Shown piece after piece: positions 32,483 to 45,100 of a stretch of DNA of 64,000 bases; within the stretch, counting starts at the first letter, position 1; every line of letters starts with the position of its first letter. Both the position numbers and the translations under genes were made by a program. The DNA is from Mycoemilia scoparia (Eukaryota; Kickxellomycota; Kickxellomycetes; Kickxellales; Kickxellaceae): assembly GCA_027575805.1 (NCBI GenBank), contig JANBPU010000030.1, positions 1 to 64,000 on the forward strand, written 5' to 3'. The notes beneath the pieces were generated by a model. It ran no database searches and had not been told where the DNA came from. It saw only the letters and a list, made by a program, of their open reading frames with translations.

Positions 32483-34865
32483 TGCTACAAGCTAAATGAA
32501 AGGGAACGGGTATAGAGTGGAGACGCTCTACCAGAAAGAAAAGGGAAGGCCAATTTGGAGGGTCTGGTGGGAATAGTAGGCGGTCAGTGAGAAATAAGCA
32601 GGTCTAGAGACAGTAATTATACGGACAAAAAACAAAGGGTTAAATAGATAAGAAAGAGGCATAAGAGAAGAGCCACCAACAATGCCAAGGCCACCTTAGC
32701 TATCAGGGCGGGTGAGCCTCCTCATTGTTGAACGAGTGCTGCTCGTGGGTGTCTCTTTGCACAACTGGCTGGCCCTTCCATGCTACACCAAAGCCAAATC
32801 ATTGTCTATGATCCATGATCCTCAAAGATCCCAGTGAGGATAATTGGGCACCATAGGAAAATATACTTAGCCCAGTAGTCCGTAACGTTTGAATTAAGCC
32901 TTTTCCAGAATGCTTGGAAATCATGCCTAATTGCCTAGCGTTCTGGGATGGCAGTCTCCACAACATAGTATTGACTTTCACTTGGGGCCTGCGTTGTGGT
33001 TGATCTAAGCGGTGCCTGCTCGTCACAGTTCTATTCTCTCATGGCGATCTTTTATGACCCGGACCAACCATCACGCATGTGCCAGCCATGCTATGGGCGA
33101 TGCTTAATTATGGAGGCAGCATTTATATTATTCAGCAGACGTGCCAGTACCAGCACTGGCACGCACACACAAATGTGTATATATGTATATGTTTCTGTGT
33201 GCGCATTCTGCTGCTTTTGACAGCAGCATATGCAGCCTAAAGCCTATTAGAGGGCCTGTTCTGTTTTTGAATAGGGGAGCCTGAAATGTATAAATATAGA
33301 GATGGCGATGGGGCTTTAGCCGATGTTTAGCCGAAGACAAGCGAGCAGCAGAAAACAACACACTGGCCAATATTTCCAGGGGCATGAACAATAGAAGCAT
33401 GGCTATAACCTCTGCTTCCCTTTGGTCACCTGGTGTTTTGATTAAGAACAGGAAAAGCTGCGAGGACATGTTCAAATCTCACTTGAGTCGTCGTGAACAG
33501 GATGAGCAGGAATATGCCCAGTATGCGCGGGCACTAGGCGATTTCCACTCACACGAGAGACTTGCAAAAGTCCCAGTGATACGTCCAGCGGCAGTCTGGC
33601 TGGCGTATGTGGGCTGCTCAGGAGGGCCCGACCGTACCAGCAGACCAGGAGGATCGAACAAACCTGCATTGCTTGTTAGGCTTTGCGTCTGCTTAATAAG
33701 CTGCCCCTAGAGCCAGCTGCCAAGTAGGACGCACAGCCCAGCAGCTGTGGGCCAGTGCCAAAAGTGCCAGTTGCTGGTGATCGCTGCTGAGTGTCTTTTG
33801 GAGGCAATTGCAGGCCATCCCATGGTGTGCTTGGGGCTAAGCGTTTTAATAGGGGCAACGGCAAGTATGGTCTGTAGGCAGAATGGGGGAGGCAGGTGGC
33901 AGCCGTTAGCAGCAGCGGAGCCGACAGGCGAGAATGGGCCTGCAGCTATCTCTGGCGCCAATGTTGCCTGGAGAGGAAGTGGGCTTGCAGAGGCAAAGAG
34001 GGGACTGGTCGCTCCTGGCGAAAGAAAAGGTAGATCAAGAGCCATTGGCATAGTCTGGAGCCCAGGTTGTTGTGGATTGCCAGACAGGCAGGCAGACGCA
34101 GGCAGTAGAGCCAGCGGCTACTGCTGTTGCAATGTAGGGAGGCATAGCGCGAATGAGAATGAGCAAAGGTGGGAGTGAGGCGCCACAGCGAAGCACGCCG
34201 CACACTCGCTGCCTGTGTGACCGATTGTCGCAGCCAAAACGACAAGCCCACGTTTTTACTACTTCTTCAACCACTCAAGCTGTGGACGCAAGGTTTGGCA
34301 TTTGGCTCTTTCTTTTTGAGGCGGACTTTGAATCATATTCTTTCTCTCCTCGCATCTCTTCTATACTGTCTGCCATCCCCCACCGATTTGGCTCTCATAC
34401 TCTATTTCCTCGCTTCAAGCTCATCCCTGTGTGCCTGCCGCTGGCCTTCATGCGAGCTTCACCCAGGCCCTAATAAGACCGTCTAATTCCTTTTGTTCAA
34501 AAGTCCTCTTCTATTTCTTTTTCTCTGTTTCTCTCTTTCTCTGTTTATCTATCGCATACTGCATATACATTACCACCCCACTTTGGGCCCCTCTATCTTG
34601 CCTGCACAGCCCATCTGCCTCTTTTCGCTTGTGTAGACTACCAAGCTGACATTTCTCTGAGCCCTCTCTCTCGCTTTCTCTTTTATATTTTCTTTAGCCT
34701 GTGCTTGCTGGGAGCCCCTATTAATTCCTAACGCTGCGCATTCCTGCCCTGGGGTTATTCTCTTCGTCCCTTTAATCCCCTTATTCCTATGAACTCCTCC
34801 AGTTCGTCTTTACTGACTATACATTAACGTTGCTCTTGACATTTATATCAAATTTCCAGCAAACC
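32483..34865. other. Divergent intergenic region between factors C and D
   Basis: A 2.4-kb region likely carrying two promoters and long 5' leaders. It contains an 8-bp-arm dyad at 33141-33162, a TATAAATA at 33289-33296, and a long pyrimidine-rich stretch (about 34480-34690) ahead of factor D. AATTTCCAG at 34851-34859, 6 nt before factor D's ATG, looks like a 3' splice site, so a leader intron is possible. Several 60-140-codon frames here have no family resemblance. Confidence 0.5.
33141..33162. promoter_or_regulatory. Perfect dyad symmetry in divergent promoter region
   Basis: GTGCCAGT and ACTGGCAC form 8-bp inverted arms around a 6-nt centre. Such a site could bind a dimeric regulator, but nothing else supports function. 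Confidence 0.3.
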
Positions 34866-37800
34866 ATGGACCAGCCACCACCCCATAACAACAACAGCAA
34901 TAACAGTCTCCCATCAATCCCCCCTCAGCAAAGCAGTCAAAACTACCACGGCCACTCACAGGACACGCAGAAGCTGAACACCTCTCCAATAATGCTCACA
35001 CCGTCGTCCTCGAGCAACCTGAACCAGCCTCTAGCCGTGTCTACATCAATAGGGTCATCATCTGCTACTTCGACTGTCCAACACACGAATTTGCCGGTGT
35101 CTGTCCCAACGAATACAAAAGGCTCGTCCGTGGCAACACCAAATTCCACCTCTGGGTCTGCATCCACAAATAACCCCACGAATAAAGGCAAGGAGCCGGA
35201 GAAGAAGAAAAAGCGCCTCACACAAGCCTGCGATCATTGTCGGAAGAAGAAAATCCGCTGCGATGGAATTCGACCCTCTTGCAAGAATTGTCACCGCCTA
35301 TCCATACCCTGTACTTATGTTCCATCCTCGCGTAAGAGGGGAAGGAACGGCCAAAAGATGGTAGATCGTCCATACGGCGGAATGGCCTATGCACAACCCT
35401 ACGGGCGCCCAGGAGTCCCTTCCAATCTTCACCAAAACCAAAGACCAAGCTCTATGCAACAACGCCCATCTATAGCTTCAGCTTTCAACACACATATGCC
35501 ATCACTGCATCTCAAGGTCGACCCGCGTTTTGGACAGGATAATGATGAGCCTCATATGGACCCAGAGAAGGCTGCTGCCGCTATGCAGAGTTTCACCGGC
35601 AATTATTACCTCCCAGTAAACAACTTTCAATTCTTAAATAATGCACAGGGAAGGCCTGGTCTTAACAATGGTGGAAACAACGCCACGCCTAACAACATAC
35701 CACCAAACTCAGCAGCCACGATTCATTCATCACAATTGCCCGTTGGCAATGCTAGTGGCGGTTCATCCACTTCTGTCGACCACGGCAGCAATAGCAACGC
35801 TAACAACCACCAGTTCCGCCCGGGAGTATTTGGGCTTCAACACTTTCCTCAAAACGTCAGCCAACAAGATCACGCAAAGGCCATTGCTCAAAGTATCACC
35901 AACCTATTTAGTAACAACAGCAATAATAATAATAACAACAATAATAACCCTAATGTAGCCAGTAGTAATCCAAATTCTCTTCCCACGCTCCCAATGTTTC
36001 AAATGCAAAATTTCCCAATGGCGCCCTTTTCCAACCAACCACCAAACTTCAACCCACCATTCCCGCCAGCACCTCTTGGCGCTTCTGGCATTCCAGGAAA
36101 AGAAACCGCTGCTGCTGGTGCTAGCACTACCCCCCTGAGCGCGTCTTTCTCAAGAGATTCGACATTGAATGAGGCTGCAGGTTATTCGCAGCATAAAGTG
36201 GCGAATTCTGAATCCAATTCCGGTTCTGCAACAACACCATTCAGTAACAGTGAGTCCAACCTTAACCCACAGAACAATATCAATCGCCCCAACCCAACGC
36301 AACATATGCAGCAACTTAGATCTCAGTTTGAGCAGATATTGGATGCTATGTGGCCTCACACCCGCGCAAATAAGAGCCTTGGGCGAGCTGGGGATGCAAA
36401 TGCCCTCAATACACCAGCCAGCCAGAATGGTGGTGAGGCAAACACAAGCAGTCTGCACGGGTCTTCTGCTGCATGTGAAGACAACAGCACCCTGCAAGCG
36501 CTCGAACTTCCAAACAACACAGTCACTGACCAGCTTGTAACGGCGTTTTTCGAATTTAACCACCCAGTATTCCCTGTAGTCCACAAAAGAGCCTTTGTGC
36601 GACAATATCGGCAGAATAGCGCTAACCCGCTGCTGGTTAATGCTATGTGTGCATCTTCTGTAATGTTTACCAACCGCATTGATGACGAGCGGAAGCAGCT
36701 CTATGGAAAATACTCCAAGCTTGTGCAGGACAGCTACCATGAATCAACCTTCGCGCCGTCGCTCGAGGTTGTGCAGGCATCGCTGATTATGGCCCTTTGC
36801 GAGTCAAGGATGGGCAATTATCCAAAGTCATGGGTTTATACATCAATGAGCTTCCGTCTAGCCATGGAGCAGGGATACCACCGTGCTGATGAGGATGGCG
36901 ATCGTGAGATCAATACAGACGCCTCTGTGGCTGTCTTGCATGAAACACAACGGCGGGTATTCTGGATTAGTTACCTTCTTGATCGCTACACATGCATTAT
37001 GAATGGGCATCCCATGGGTATCAATGATAGCGATATTAAGCTTCGTTTACCCATGCCCGACGAGCCGTGGGACAATGGTGTAGCAAACAGTGCGTGTTCT
37101 GAGATGTTTTGTCCGCCCTTCTCAAATGGCACATCCAGCCAAATGCGACCCAGCCTGTCATTAGGCAAGCCTGGAGGCGATGCAGGCATTTTATCCCATT
37201 ATATCAAGCTAGTTTCAATACTCAGTCATATTACCCACCATGCCATTGCGCCCACAGAGCCCACTCACCCTGGCCAAGGAGATGCAAACGCCAGTGCTAC
37301 CTCGGCAACACCAAATCCAAAATTCTCGGTCTTTGACAATGCCTTGCGTGAATGGAAAGAGGGCCTTCCAGCAAGCCTTGACTACTCGGAGTGCAAGAGC
37401 CAAAGCCATCCTCCACACCATACTGTATTTTTGTCCTGTCTTCACGTCGTCTACTACAGCTCCATTATCCACCTAAACAGGCAAAATATGCGGTACCTGA
37501 ACGGCGGTGTTGGACAGTATGACACGTCCACAGGTCTTGCCTTGAGATCTATCGAGCGGTGCAGGGTTGCTGCCATGGAGATTGTTTCCTTGTCTCGACA
37601 TCTAGACACCTTCCCACTGGCATTTTCCCACCCGCTTCTGCCCTGGGCATTCTTCCAAGCAGGGACAATTCTCATTCACTATATGGTTGCTGGAAACACC
37701 GCGCAGCAGCAAGAAGCGGCCAAGAATTCGATAACTACACTCAGCTATGCACTACGCGATGGGCTTGGACGTTTTTGGAACATCGCACAGAAATACCATG

Positions 37801-38738
37801 TCGTCTTGTCAGGGATGGTAAATGCGTGGGAGTCTGCTGTAGGTTCATCGTCCTTGCATGATGATGCATCTGAGGTCAGTAGCCAGGCCAACTCCAGCAG
37901 CAGGTCTGCCACATATCCACCGCTGAGCAGCCCGCCTGCACCACACCAGCTCTCATCCCATATGGATTCAGGCGTCTCTGGTAATCGCTCGCATCCCCAC
38001 CAAATGGACGGCAACAGCCATACCTCAATGGCTGTTGATGGCTCAAACACTACAGCAGCAGCAGCAGGGTTTTCTATGGCCTCAGCCCCGCCGTCTGTCC
38101 CACTATCAGCACCTGGCATTAATGACAGCGGGTTTAATCCATTGGCTGCACTATTTAGCCAGCTCTCTCGTGACCCTCAGCTTGCCAACGCCACCAGCTC
38201 TGGTAATTTTTACACCATGCAGTCGATGTCCCTTGATATGAATGCCCTGCTCTCGCCCACTGGCTTGAAGCCGGGGGTACAGAACCCATCCTCGCTCTTG
38301 GTTTCCTCAAAGCCCAATGATGCTTCTGGTTGTGTGTCCAGTGCCAATTTTTCGCACGCGCAAATGGCAGCTGATAACATGCCAAACCATAGCGGAGAAG
38401 GTGGAGCCAGCGTCTCTTCCACAACCAGCGACGCCGGCCATACGTCCATTCCACAGTCAATGGTTTGTCCTCCATTTGATTTTAACAACATGGCCACAAA
38501 CGGCGCTCAAAGTGGGCCAGGCATTGACCCGATATTCCTCTCACAAATGGGTTCCATAATCAATGAATTGCAGTTCTTTTCTTCCTCTCAAGCTGGCCTT
38601 GGCTCATCTCTTCAGAGTGCAGCACCATCATCGCCAAATAACCTAAAGCCTCGCCTCCAGGTTTCGCAGTCTATGTCAGGCACAGCATCTTCCACAGACA
38701 TGCCCCTTAATCCACATAACCATGAGTCCACTCAATAA
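34866..38738 (+). CDS. Zn2Cys6 transcription factor D
   Basis: An intronless 1290-residue protein. The ATG at 34866 has an AAACCATGG context; the frame is open further upstream but without an earlier ATG. The Zn2Cys6 cluster starts at Cys122 (CDHCRKKKIRCDGIRPSCKN) with a basic tail SSRKRGRNGQK. A long Asn/Pro/Ser-rich linker carries a poly-Asn run. The regulatory domain (about 545-960) contains FFEFNHPVFPVVHKRAFVRQ, SWVYTSMSFRLAMEQGYHR and RRVFWISYLLDRYTC. The C-terminal 300 residues are Ser/Ala/Gly-rich. Like factor B it has no intron inside the SFRLA segment. Its regulon is unknown. Confidence 0.92.
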   Translation: MDQPPPHNNNSNNSLPSIPPQQSSQNYHGHSQDTQKLNTSPIMLTPSSSSNLNQPLAVSTSIGSSSATSTVQHTNLPVSVPTNTKGSSVATPNSTSGSASTNNPTNKGKEPEKKKKRLTQACDHCRKKKIRCDGIRPSCKNCHRLSIPCTYVPSSRKRGRNGQKMVDRPYGGMAYAQPYGRPGVPSNLHQNQRPSSMQQRPSIASAFNTHMPSLHLKVDPRFGQDNDEPHMDPEKAAAAMQSFTGNYYLPVNNFQFLNNAQGRPGLNNGGNNATPNNIPPNSAATIHSSQLPVGNASGGSSTSVDHGSNSNANNHQFRPGVFGLQHFPQNVSQQDHAKAIAQSITNLFSNNSNNNNNNNNNPNVASSNPNSLPTLPMFQMQNFPMAPFSNQPPNFNPPFPPAPLGASGIPGKETAAAGASTTPLSASFSRDSTLNEAAGYSQHKVANSESNSGSATTPFSNSESNLNPQNNINRPNPTQHMQQLRSQFEQILDAMWPHTRANKSLGRAGDANALNTPASQNGGEANTSSLHGSSAACEDNSTLQALELPNNTVTDQLVTAFFEFNHPVFPVVHKRAFVRQYRQNSANPLLVNAMCASSVMFTNRIDDERKQLYGKYSKLVQDSYHESTFAPSLEVVQASLIMALCESRMGNYPKSWVYTSMSFRLAMEQGYHRADEDGDREINTDASVAVLHETQRRVFWISYLLDRYTCIMNGHPMGINDSDIKLRLPMPDEPWDNGVANSACSEMFCPPFSNGTSSQMRPSLSLGKPGGDAGILSHYIKLVSILSHITHHAIAPTEPTHPGQGDANASATSATPNPKFSVFDNALREWKEGLPASLDYSECKSQSHPPHHTVFLSCLHVVYYSSIIHLNRQNMRYLNGGVGQYDTSTGLALRSIERCRVAAMEIVSLSRHLDTFPLAFSHPLLPWAFFQAGTILIHYMVAGNTAQQQEAAKNSITTLSYALRDGLGRFWNIAQKYHVVLSGMVNAWESAVGSSSLHDDASEVSSQANSSSRSATYPPLSSPPAPHQLSSHMDSGVSGNRSHPHQMDGNSHTSMAVDGSNTTAAAAGFSMASAPPSVPLSAPGINDSGFNPLAALFSQLSRDPQLANATSSGNFYTMQSMSLDMNALLSPTGLKPGVQNPSSLLVSSKPNDASGCVSSANFSHAQMAADNMPNHSGEGGASVSSTTSDAGHTSIPQSMVCPPFDFNNMATNGAQSGPGIDPIFLSQMGSIINELQFFSSSQAGLGSSLQSAAPSSPNNLKPRLQVSQSMSGTASSTDMPLNPHNHESTQ

Positions 38739-39115
38739 TTTATATATAATTGTAATTCTTCATCCTGCACTTTCCAGGCTTTTCTATTTATAATTTTTTA
38801 AAACTTCTATCCCTTTTTCCCTTTCTTAATATTTATTATGCATTCACAAATAAAAATCACTTCCCAATTGCTCATAACTAAACATAAAATTTAAATCAAT
38901 ACGTCAGTCATGACCTGTTTGACTGAGCAGCAGGATTAGGTTTTTTTCAGCCAGCCCAGCAGTTCACTGAATGATGATTACTCAAAATTAGTCCTCATTA
39001 GTCCACCAGCCATACAACTGCTTTATTACTGACACGTACAAAAATGCTTTGCGAAGGGTTAAACTAAACATTGTTGTTTCACTTTCTTTTTCGTTTTTTA
39101 ATATTCTGCTTACTA
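38739..39115. other. Intergenic spacer
   Basis: A 377-bp spacer between two plus-strand genes, with AATAAA at 38849-38854 and T-rich sequence before the HECT ligase start. No further feature was seen. Confidence 0.5.
38849..38854 (+). terminator. Candidate poly(A) signal of factor D
   Basis: AATAAA 111 nt past the stop codon in AT-rich DNA. Position and hexamer only. Confidence 0.45.
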
Positions 39116-42100
39116 ATGACTAAGATAAAAAAGAAAACACACCGGCGGGTCGTGTATCCGGTATGTATTTTCTAAGCAATGCTCTACCTTGATGGTCAGG
39201 CAAATTGCTGCGGCAAGGCAGCCTCACCAGCTGTTAACGCTTACCCATTTCTTCGCCCCCATTTATGAATGCGCACCCGTCTATAGCTCCATGTGTCCTA
39301 GTGCTATGTGCCTACATTCTAAGGCCATTATATTATTTCACACTTTCTGCAAATTCGTGATTGCTAATGTATATTATATATGTGTATACGTGGTACCAAC
39401 AATAGCCAGAAGAAATACGCAGCCTACGAACGGCCCTAGAAACCTGCCCAGACAACGAGATTTCAACCACGATTTCCAATCTTGGCGAATGGAAGTTCTT
39501 ACGTGGTGACCTCAGTCACTGGATCACGGTTTTAAACAGGTTTGACAGCATACTCGAGAATATTTGTAAAGTCTATGAGCTGAGCAATCTTCAGTCTAAA
39601 CCATTTACGTCACAAGATGAAAGTATGGTAGTGGGGATACTGGATTTTACGCTAATGTTGCTCGAGAATTGCATAAACAGAAATCTCTACTCCTCTTCTG
39701 ATGTAAGTACTTTTTTATATCACACCATCTTGCCTATTGAACAGCCAGATTAATTAAAATATATGATCTTAGATACTAACTTGTTTTTGTTATCTGGCTA
39801 TTTTGATATGACCTTGTACTTTATTGCTGTTGCTACTACTTCTGTTACTATTGCCATAGCGCTTAGAAGAACTAAAAAATACAACAAATGTCAATGTTTT
39901 GGAAAGAGTGCTCTTGATATATCTAAAAGCTTCACAGAGATGGAGTATACAGCGGGATCCTCGCGATGGCCTAATTAATGTCATGGAGAGGATATTCTTT
40001 CTTTCTCAGCCATGGGGAGTCAAGAAGCATGTTATCCAGGCAGCAGATCAGCACAAATACAAAGATCTTTCAGAAAGGACCGAGCTATTGTTGCTTCTCA
40101 ACTGCGGCGAAAATAAGGCAGACATCACCGAAGAAATGGCATCTATCAGTTATCAGTTCTATCGTGGTGCTGCAGATATCAGCGAGTTAGAGGGCTCGAA
40201 AGAAGGTCTTAATGTAGGTGCCGCAGCACCAATAGGTATTACAACTAGCACTAGCAACAGCAATATATCTGCCAAGCAAAGTAGATTGTCAAAACATGGC
40301 AGTGTTCGGTCAAAGTTTGGTAGTCGAAGAAATCAGCAGCAGATTGTCGATTTAACTGTACCACAGCCACGTCCAACCAGCGAAGGTTTGGTCACCATTG
40401 ATATCCCTGCATCTCAATGGAAACAGTTTGGATCTGTTCAGGAAGCTATGGCCAAGGTTATTCAATACTACCATATTCCTCGTCGGTGTCACTATAACCT
40501 ATGGTTTCGTGCTCAAGTTGCAATGGCAGTGGCTGGAGGGGTGAAAGGTCAGCTAGATTCACTTTTGAGGTGCCGCATCCTTGCTATAAGCATTTTATCT
40601 ACTGTCGCTACTGAGCTCGAGTTCAATTCCAGGGTTCTATCTCAAGATCCACAGCTAGTTCACGACCTTGTCTCTGCGTTGCAGCCAGAAGCTTGCGTGC
40701 CAAAACAAACACAGACATGTATACTATTTTGTATCGATGCGTTGCTAAGAAAGCGTGATCAGGTCCCTGCGCTGTTTTCTGCCTTGAAAATTTCAACCAA
40801 CCACGGCGTCCTTATGTTTATACTCAAGAGAGCATTTGTAACACCAGGTGGTGGCAGTTCTAGCGGAGATTTGCTATCCCGTTCCTATTTGGACGCTTTG
40901 CACCTATTCCTTACTACTTTGACTTCCACCACCAAGGGATCGCAGTCACTTGTTTCATCCGGTGCAGTCAGCCTATTTGTTTCAGTTCTGAAGCACAGCG
41001 ATGATGAGAAGGAGCATGATATTATGAATGTCTTGAGGGCTACCAGGATGCTATACTTTATCATGGTTTCAGCTCAGGGCAATGCCTTTTCTTCATTTGT
41101 TAGTGCCGAGGGAGTGTCAGTATTGGTCAAGCGCATGTATATTGAAGTCGACAGAGCAATCCACACCAGCTCTCTTGCAGATGCTGCTTCTAGAGACTTG
41201 AAAGCATCCCCATACCCACTTCCTCAATATCCCAACGACCCATCCGCCCTTTACAAGGCCGCAGAGATATTGCCACTAACCCAAATTTCGCTTCTCAAGG
41301 CCTTGTTTAAGCTTCTCCACCACCTTTTACAGCAAGGAAGCTATCAAGACCGCCTTCGCAATATTGTCGAAACCAGTCTGCCCAAAACCCTGGAGAAGGT
41401 AATTTTTCATCCTGAATGTTTTGGCACTAATGTTTATGGCGTTGCGATCAGGATCATGTCCAAGATTATTTACAACGAGCCGACTAGTCTTAGCATCCTG
41501 CAAGAAAGCACCTTACCATCAACATTCCTTTCCCAGGTTGGAGAGTACATTCCTTACTCTTCAGACACGCTCATTGCCATTCCAAATGCATTGGGTGCCT
41601 TGTGTTTAAACCAACCTGGATTCGACCAAGCTGTATCTTCCAATGTCTTGGCCAAGCTTTTTGAGTCCATGTCATCTCTAAGCTTTGTCAATGTATTTCA
41701 GATGAGCAACGGGCTCGGAGAGCTTGGCATTGAAATCGATGAATTTATGAGACATTATGCTTCGGTGTGCGATGGAGTGATGACAAAGGTAGTGGGCTAT
41801 CTTAATAATGTTGTAGCGCTCGGAACCACTGGATCAGAGTCCATTGTTTCAATTAACCCCGGAATTTCAACTTTGTTCAAGAATGATGAAGAGTACAAAA
41901 AGAAGGACTGTTTAGAAGATTTGTACGGTATTATGTTAGATTCTGCAACATCCTTTGTTGACGGTGTCCTGGCTCAAGATTTCCATACAGAGCGGTTTAT
42001 TGAAAAGGGCGGTTGGAAGGCACTTGTTGCTATGCTTAGGTCACCACTCTTGTCCTTCGATTTCAACATATCACCAAAGATTGACATATTTGCGGCTTTG

Positions 42101-45100
42101 TGCTCTCAGCTATTTGAGAAATCCGAGAATGTCTTAACAGTTGTTTTAAAGGAACTTAAAGAGCTACTAAACGACGATGAGTTTACCGAAAAGTCGCTTT
42201 CCAGTTCGTCTGGGCTTCTTATTGGTTACTCTGATCCTAGTTCTTATCCAGAGGAGTTCTGGTATAGCTATAACAAGTATATAAACCAGCTCAATTCTGC
42301 TTCAAGCCTCATATGTCTTCTCTATGATACAAATTCATCAACAGTGACCAGGAGATCGAGGAAGACCAAAGCATTGGCAATTGAAATGTCTAAACCAGAG
42401 ACCTATGATATGATTCCTAAACTTCTGAATATGTTCCGTGCGGTGGCCAAGGAAGATGCAGCTCTGGCTAATCGTTTGAAGGAAATAAGACTTGCAGAGG
42501 CCAAAGTCAAGAAAGAGCAGCAAGATACTTCAGAAACAAGTTCGCCAGAGATTCCATCGGAGAGAATCAAAGAAAATTTGGCAAATCTTCGTGAATTAAC
42601 TAGGTCATTTTACGAAAAGGCATCTCTTTTGATCCAGCAGCTAGTTGTTAATATTCCTCACACAATATTACCACCTCCAATGTCTCTTGGACCGCCCAAG
42701 GAGCCAGAAAAGCAGAAGCTTGTAATGTCGTATATTGGCCAGTTCCTTTCTGAAGCCACAAAAATGTGCACACAAGTCGATTTTACCAAAAAATCACCCC
42801 AGCTTCATCTTTTCAAGTCCGTTTTTAGTGCGATCACTGGAGTGACACTTAGTGATGGTGCTGAGCCACATATATACCTTCCAGTTTTGGTGTTCTATTT
42901 GAAACATGGAGGTGTTGACGAATTGTTGTACCTGCTAAAGAAGATTTGGTCAGCAGTTGAGCACTATGACATGAATTCCAAAGAGCCAGAAACAAAGGAG
43001 CAGGAAGATCACCTGAAAGAGCTCAATACTAATCTTGAGATGGTAATATCACTTGTTCACCTTATAATCGATACTCAGTCATTCAAAGGAGACGTTGATA
43101 AGTCTATATTGGCCTTTTTTGTCGATAGCGGGGATATAATCTCTGCAAATGCCAAAGACCTCGCAGTGTCAGCATATCCAGATGCACTCCTTGCAAGGCT
43201 TAGAGCTAGCGTTATTCCCATCTTCCTTTCAATGTGGCGTTCTCCTCATGTTGTGACATGCTCTCCTGGAGTGATGGATAGTCTTTTCTGTGGCTTCGGC
43301 ATCATAACAAATGTCAACCCATCCTCAAGTTCTAAGAAGGAACCCTCACCCCTTACCAGGGGATCCGAATCACTTCTTCCCAGCCATATCACAGACTTTT
43401 TCAATATGGAAGGCTTTAGTAGTATATTGAGTCCTAATACGGATAGTAACTTTGTTATTAACCAGGATCGTGTTGACCAGCTGATGCAGATGGGCTACAG
43501 CCGTTCAAACGCCGAAGACGCACTTCGCCAGAGCTCCAATGTTATATCTGATGCACTAAATATCTTGGTAACAGGATCGCAGACTAATATCGAAAGTGGT
43601 ACCGAAGCCGGACCATCTGATAATGCCAATACCAACGCTCAAATCACTTCTGCTAAAGGAAAAGAACAAGCAAGCGATTCGATGGATATAGAGACTACAG
43701 AGATTTCATCTCTTTCTGCCTCTGCGTCACTTGACATAACTAATGCCCAGAGAGTAGCCCAGGTCTCAGAAAAGTTAAAGGAAGTTCGAAAGGAGTTTTA
43801 CAATGATATCCCTTTGGTGACATTAAAATTACTAGAAGCAACCAAGGATAAACACGTCTTTGAGCTTAAAGAACTTATGTCATTTGTTTTGTATGATAAG
43901 GACGTTCCTGCTGAAACCATTGAAGCCCTCTCCAAGGCAACGCAAGGTCTATTTTCAAGCTTTATCAACTCACAAAAGAATACCATGGCTGTTGATGATG
44001 CTGAAGGGGCTGAGCCCACCGAGAAGTCCAATAGTGTTTCATCTGAGCTGGTGGGCACTCACGCACGCTACTGGGCCATCCTATTGCATGACTCAAAGCT
44101 CTCTAGTAGCGTTGTTAAATATGTCAAACGGTTTGCTCCTCTTCTAATTGACATGCTTGACGGTTTCGACTATGACAACAAACCTATTGATTGGATGAGT
44201 GCATGCTTGGTTTTTGCTGGCCTTTTGATCGCTTATGACACATGTGTCCCAGAAGTCAAAACTATGTCAGAAGACAAACAAAGAAGAATTTCCAAGAAGT
44301 TCGGCAAATCATCAGAGGACAATGACACTTCAGCGCCATCTAATAACGAAAAGGAAGAAGGTAACGAATCTTTGGGTGATGACGATGAGCTCAAGATGCC
44401 ACAAAAGGATCGCGTATTTAACGCAAATGACCTTGATAGGCTTCTTCAAATATGTATCAATGTCTTGAATATTAGTGCTTTGGGCAAACTGCCTGGGCTA
44501 ATCACAGCAGTTTTGACAGTTTTATCTCAGCTCACACTTGACCATGATTTGTCTGCAAAGTTCTTCCAGGAGAAGGGCTTGGAAACATTGTTCAAAGTTA
44601 TTCGCAGCTTCGACCCACCCCCAGCAACAACAAGCAAGGCAACCAGTGTGCCTTCTAGCGTTGATCAAAGCCAAATTGATTTCTTCAAGCAGTCACGAAA
44701 CTTGTTTGTTTTGATTTTGAGACAATATCTTGAATCTTATACGCTTCTTGAGTCCGACATGACTCGTGTCCTTGAAAATCGATTCCAAAGCCCCCTCTAC
44801 AGGAATATAAATACCAATAGATTTTTGACATCAAACCCAGAGATAGCCCTACGGAACCCGGCTATCTTTGTAAAGGTTGTTGCTGAGAATTGCTATTTGC
44901 TAGATGTCGACCCGAATTCCATAAGCGCCGAATCCCCAAGAATAGGATGGTATGACAAGAAGCCTTTGACTCTCACTGAGGTAGAGTCATTTGAGAACGG
45001 AGGCGATGAACCCAAGGATCGCAAGCGATCACCCGACTTGGAATTTAAGCTGGATGGACCAGATAAAGATCTGGCATGCGAAATCGTTCGTTATTTGGTA

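Noticed and set aside
34830..34865. Upstream start of factor D at 34830
   Set aside because: It begins with TTG and runs across a likely 3' splice site; the ATG at 34866 has a strong context.
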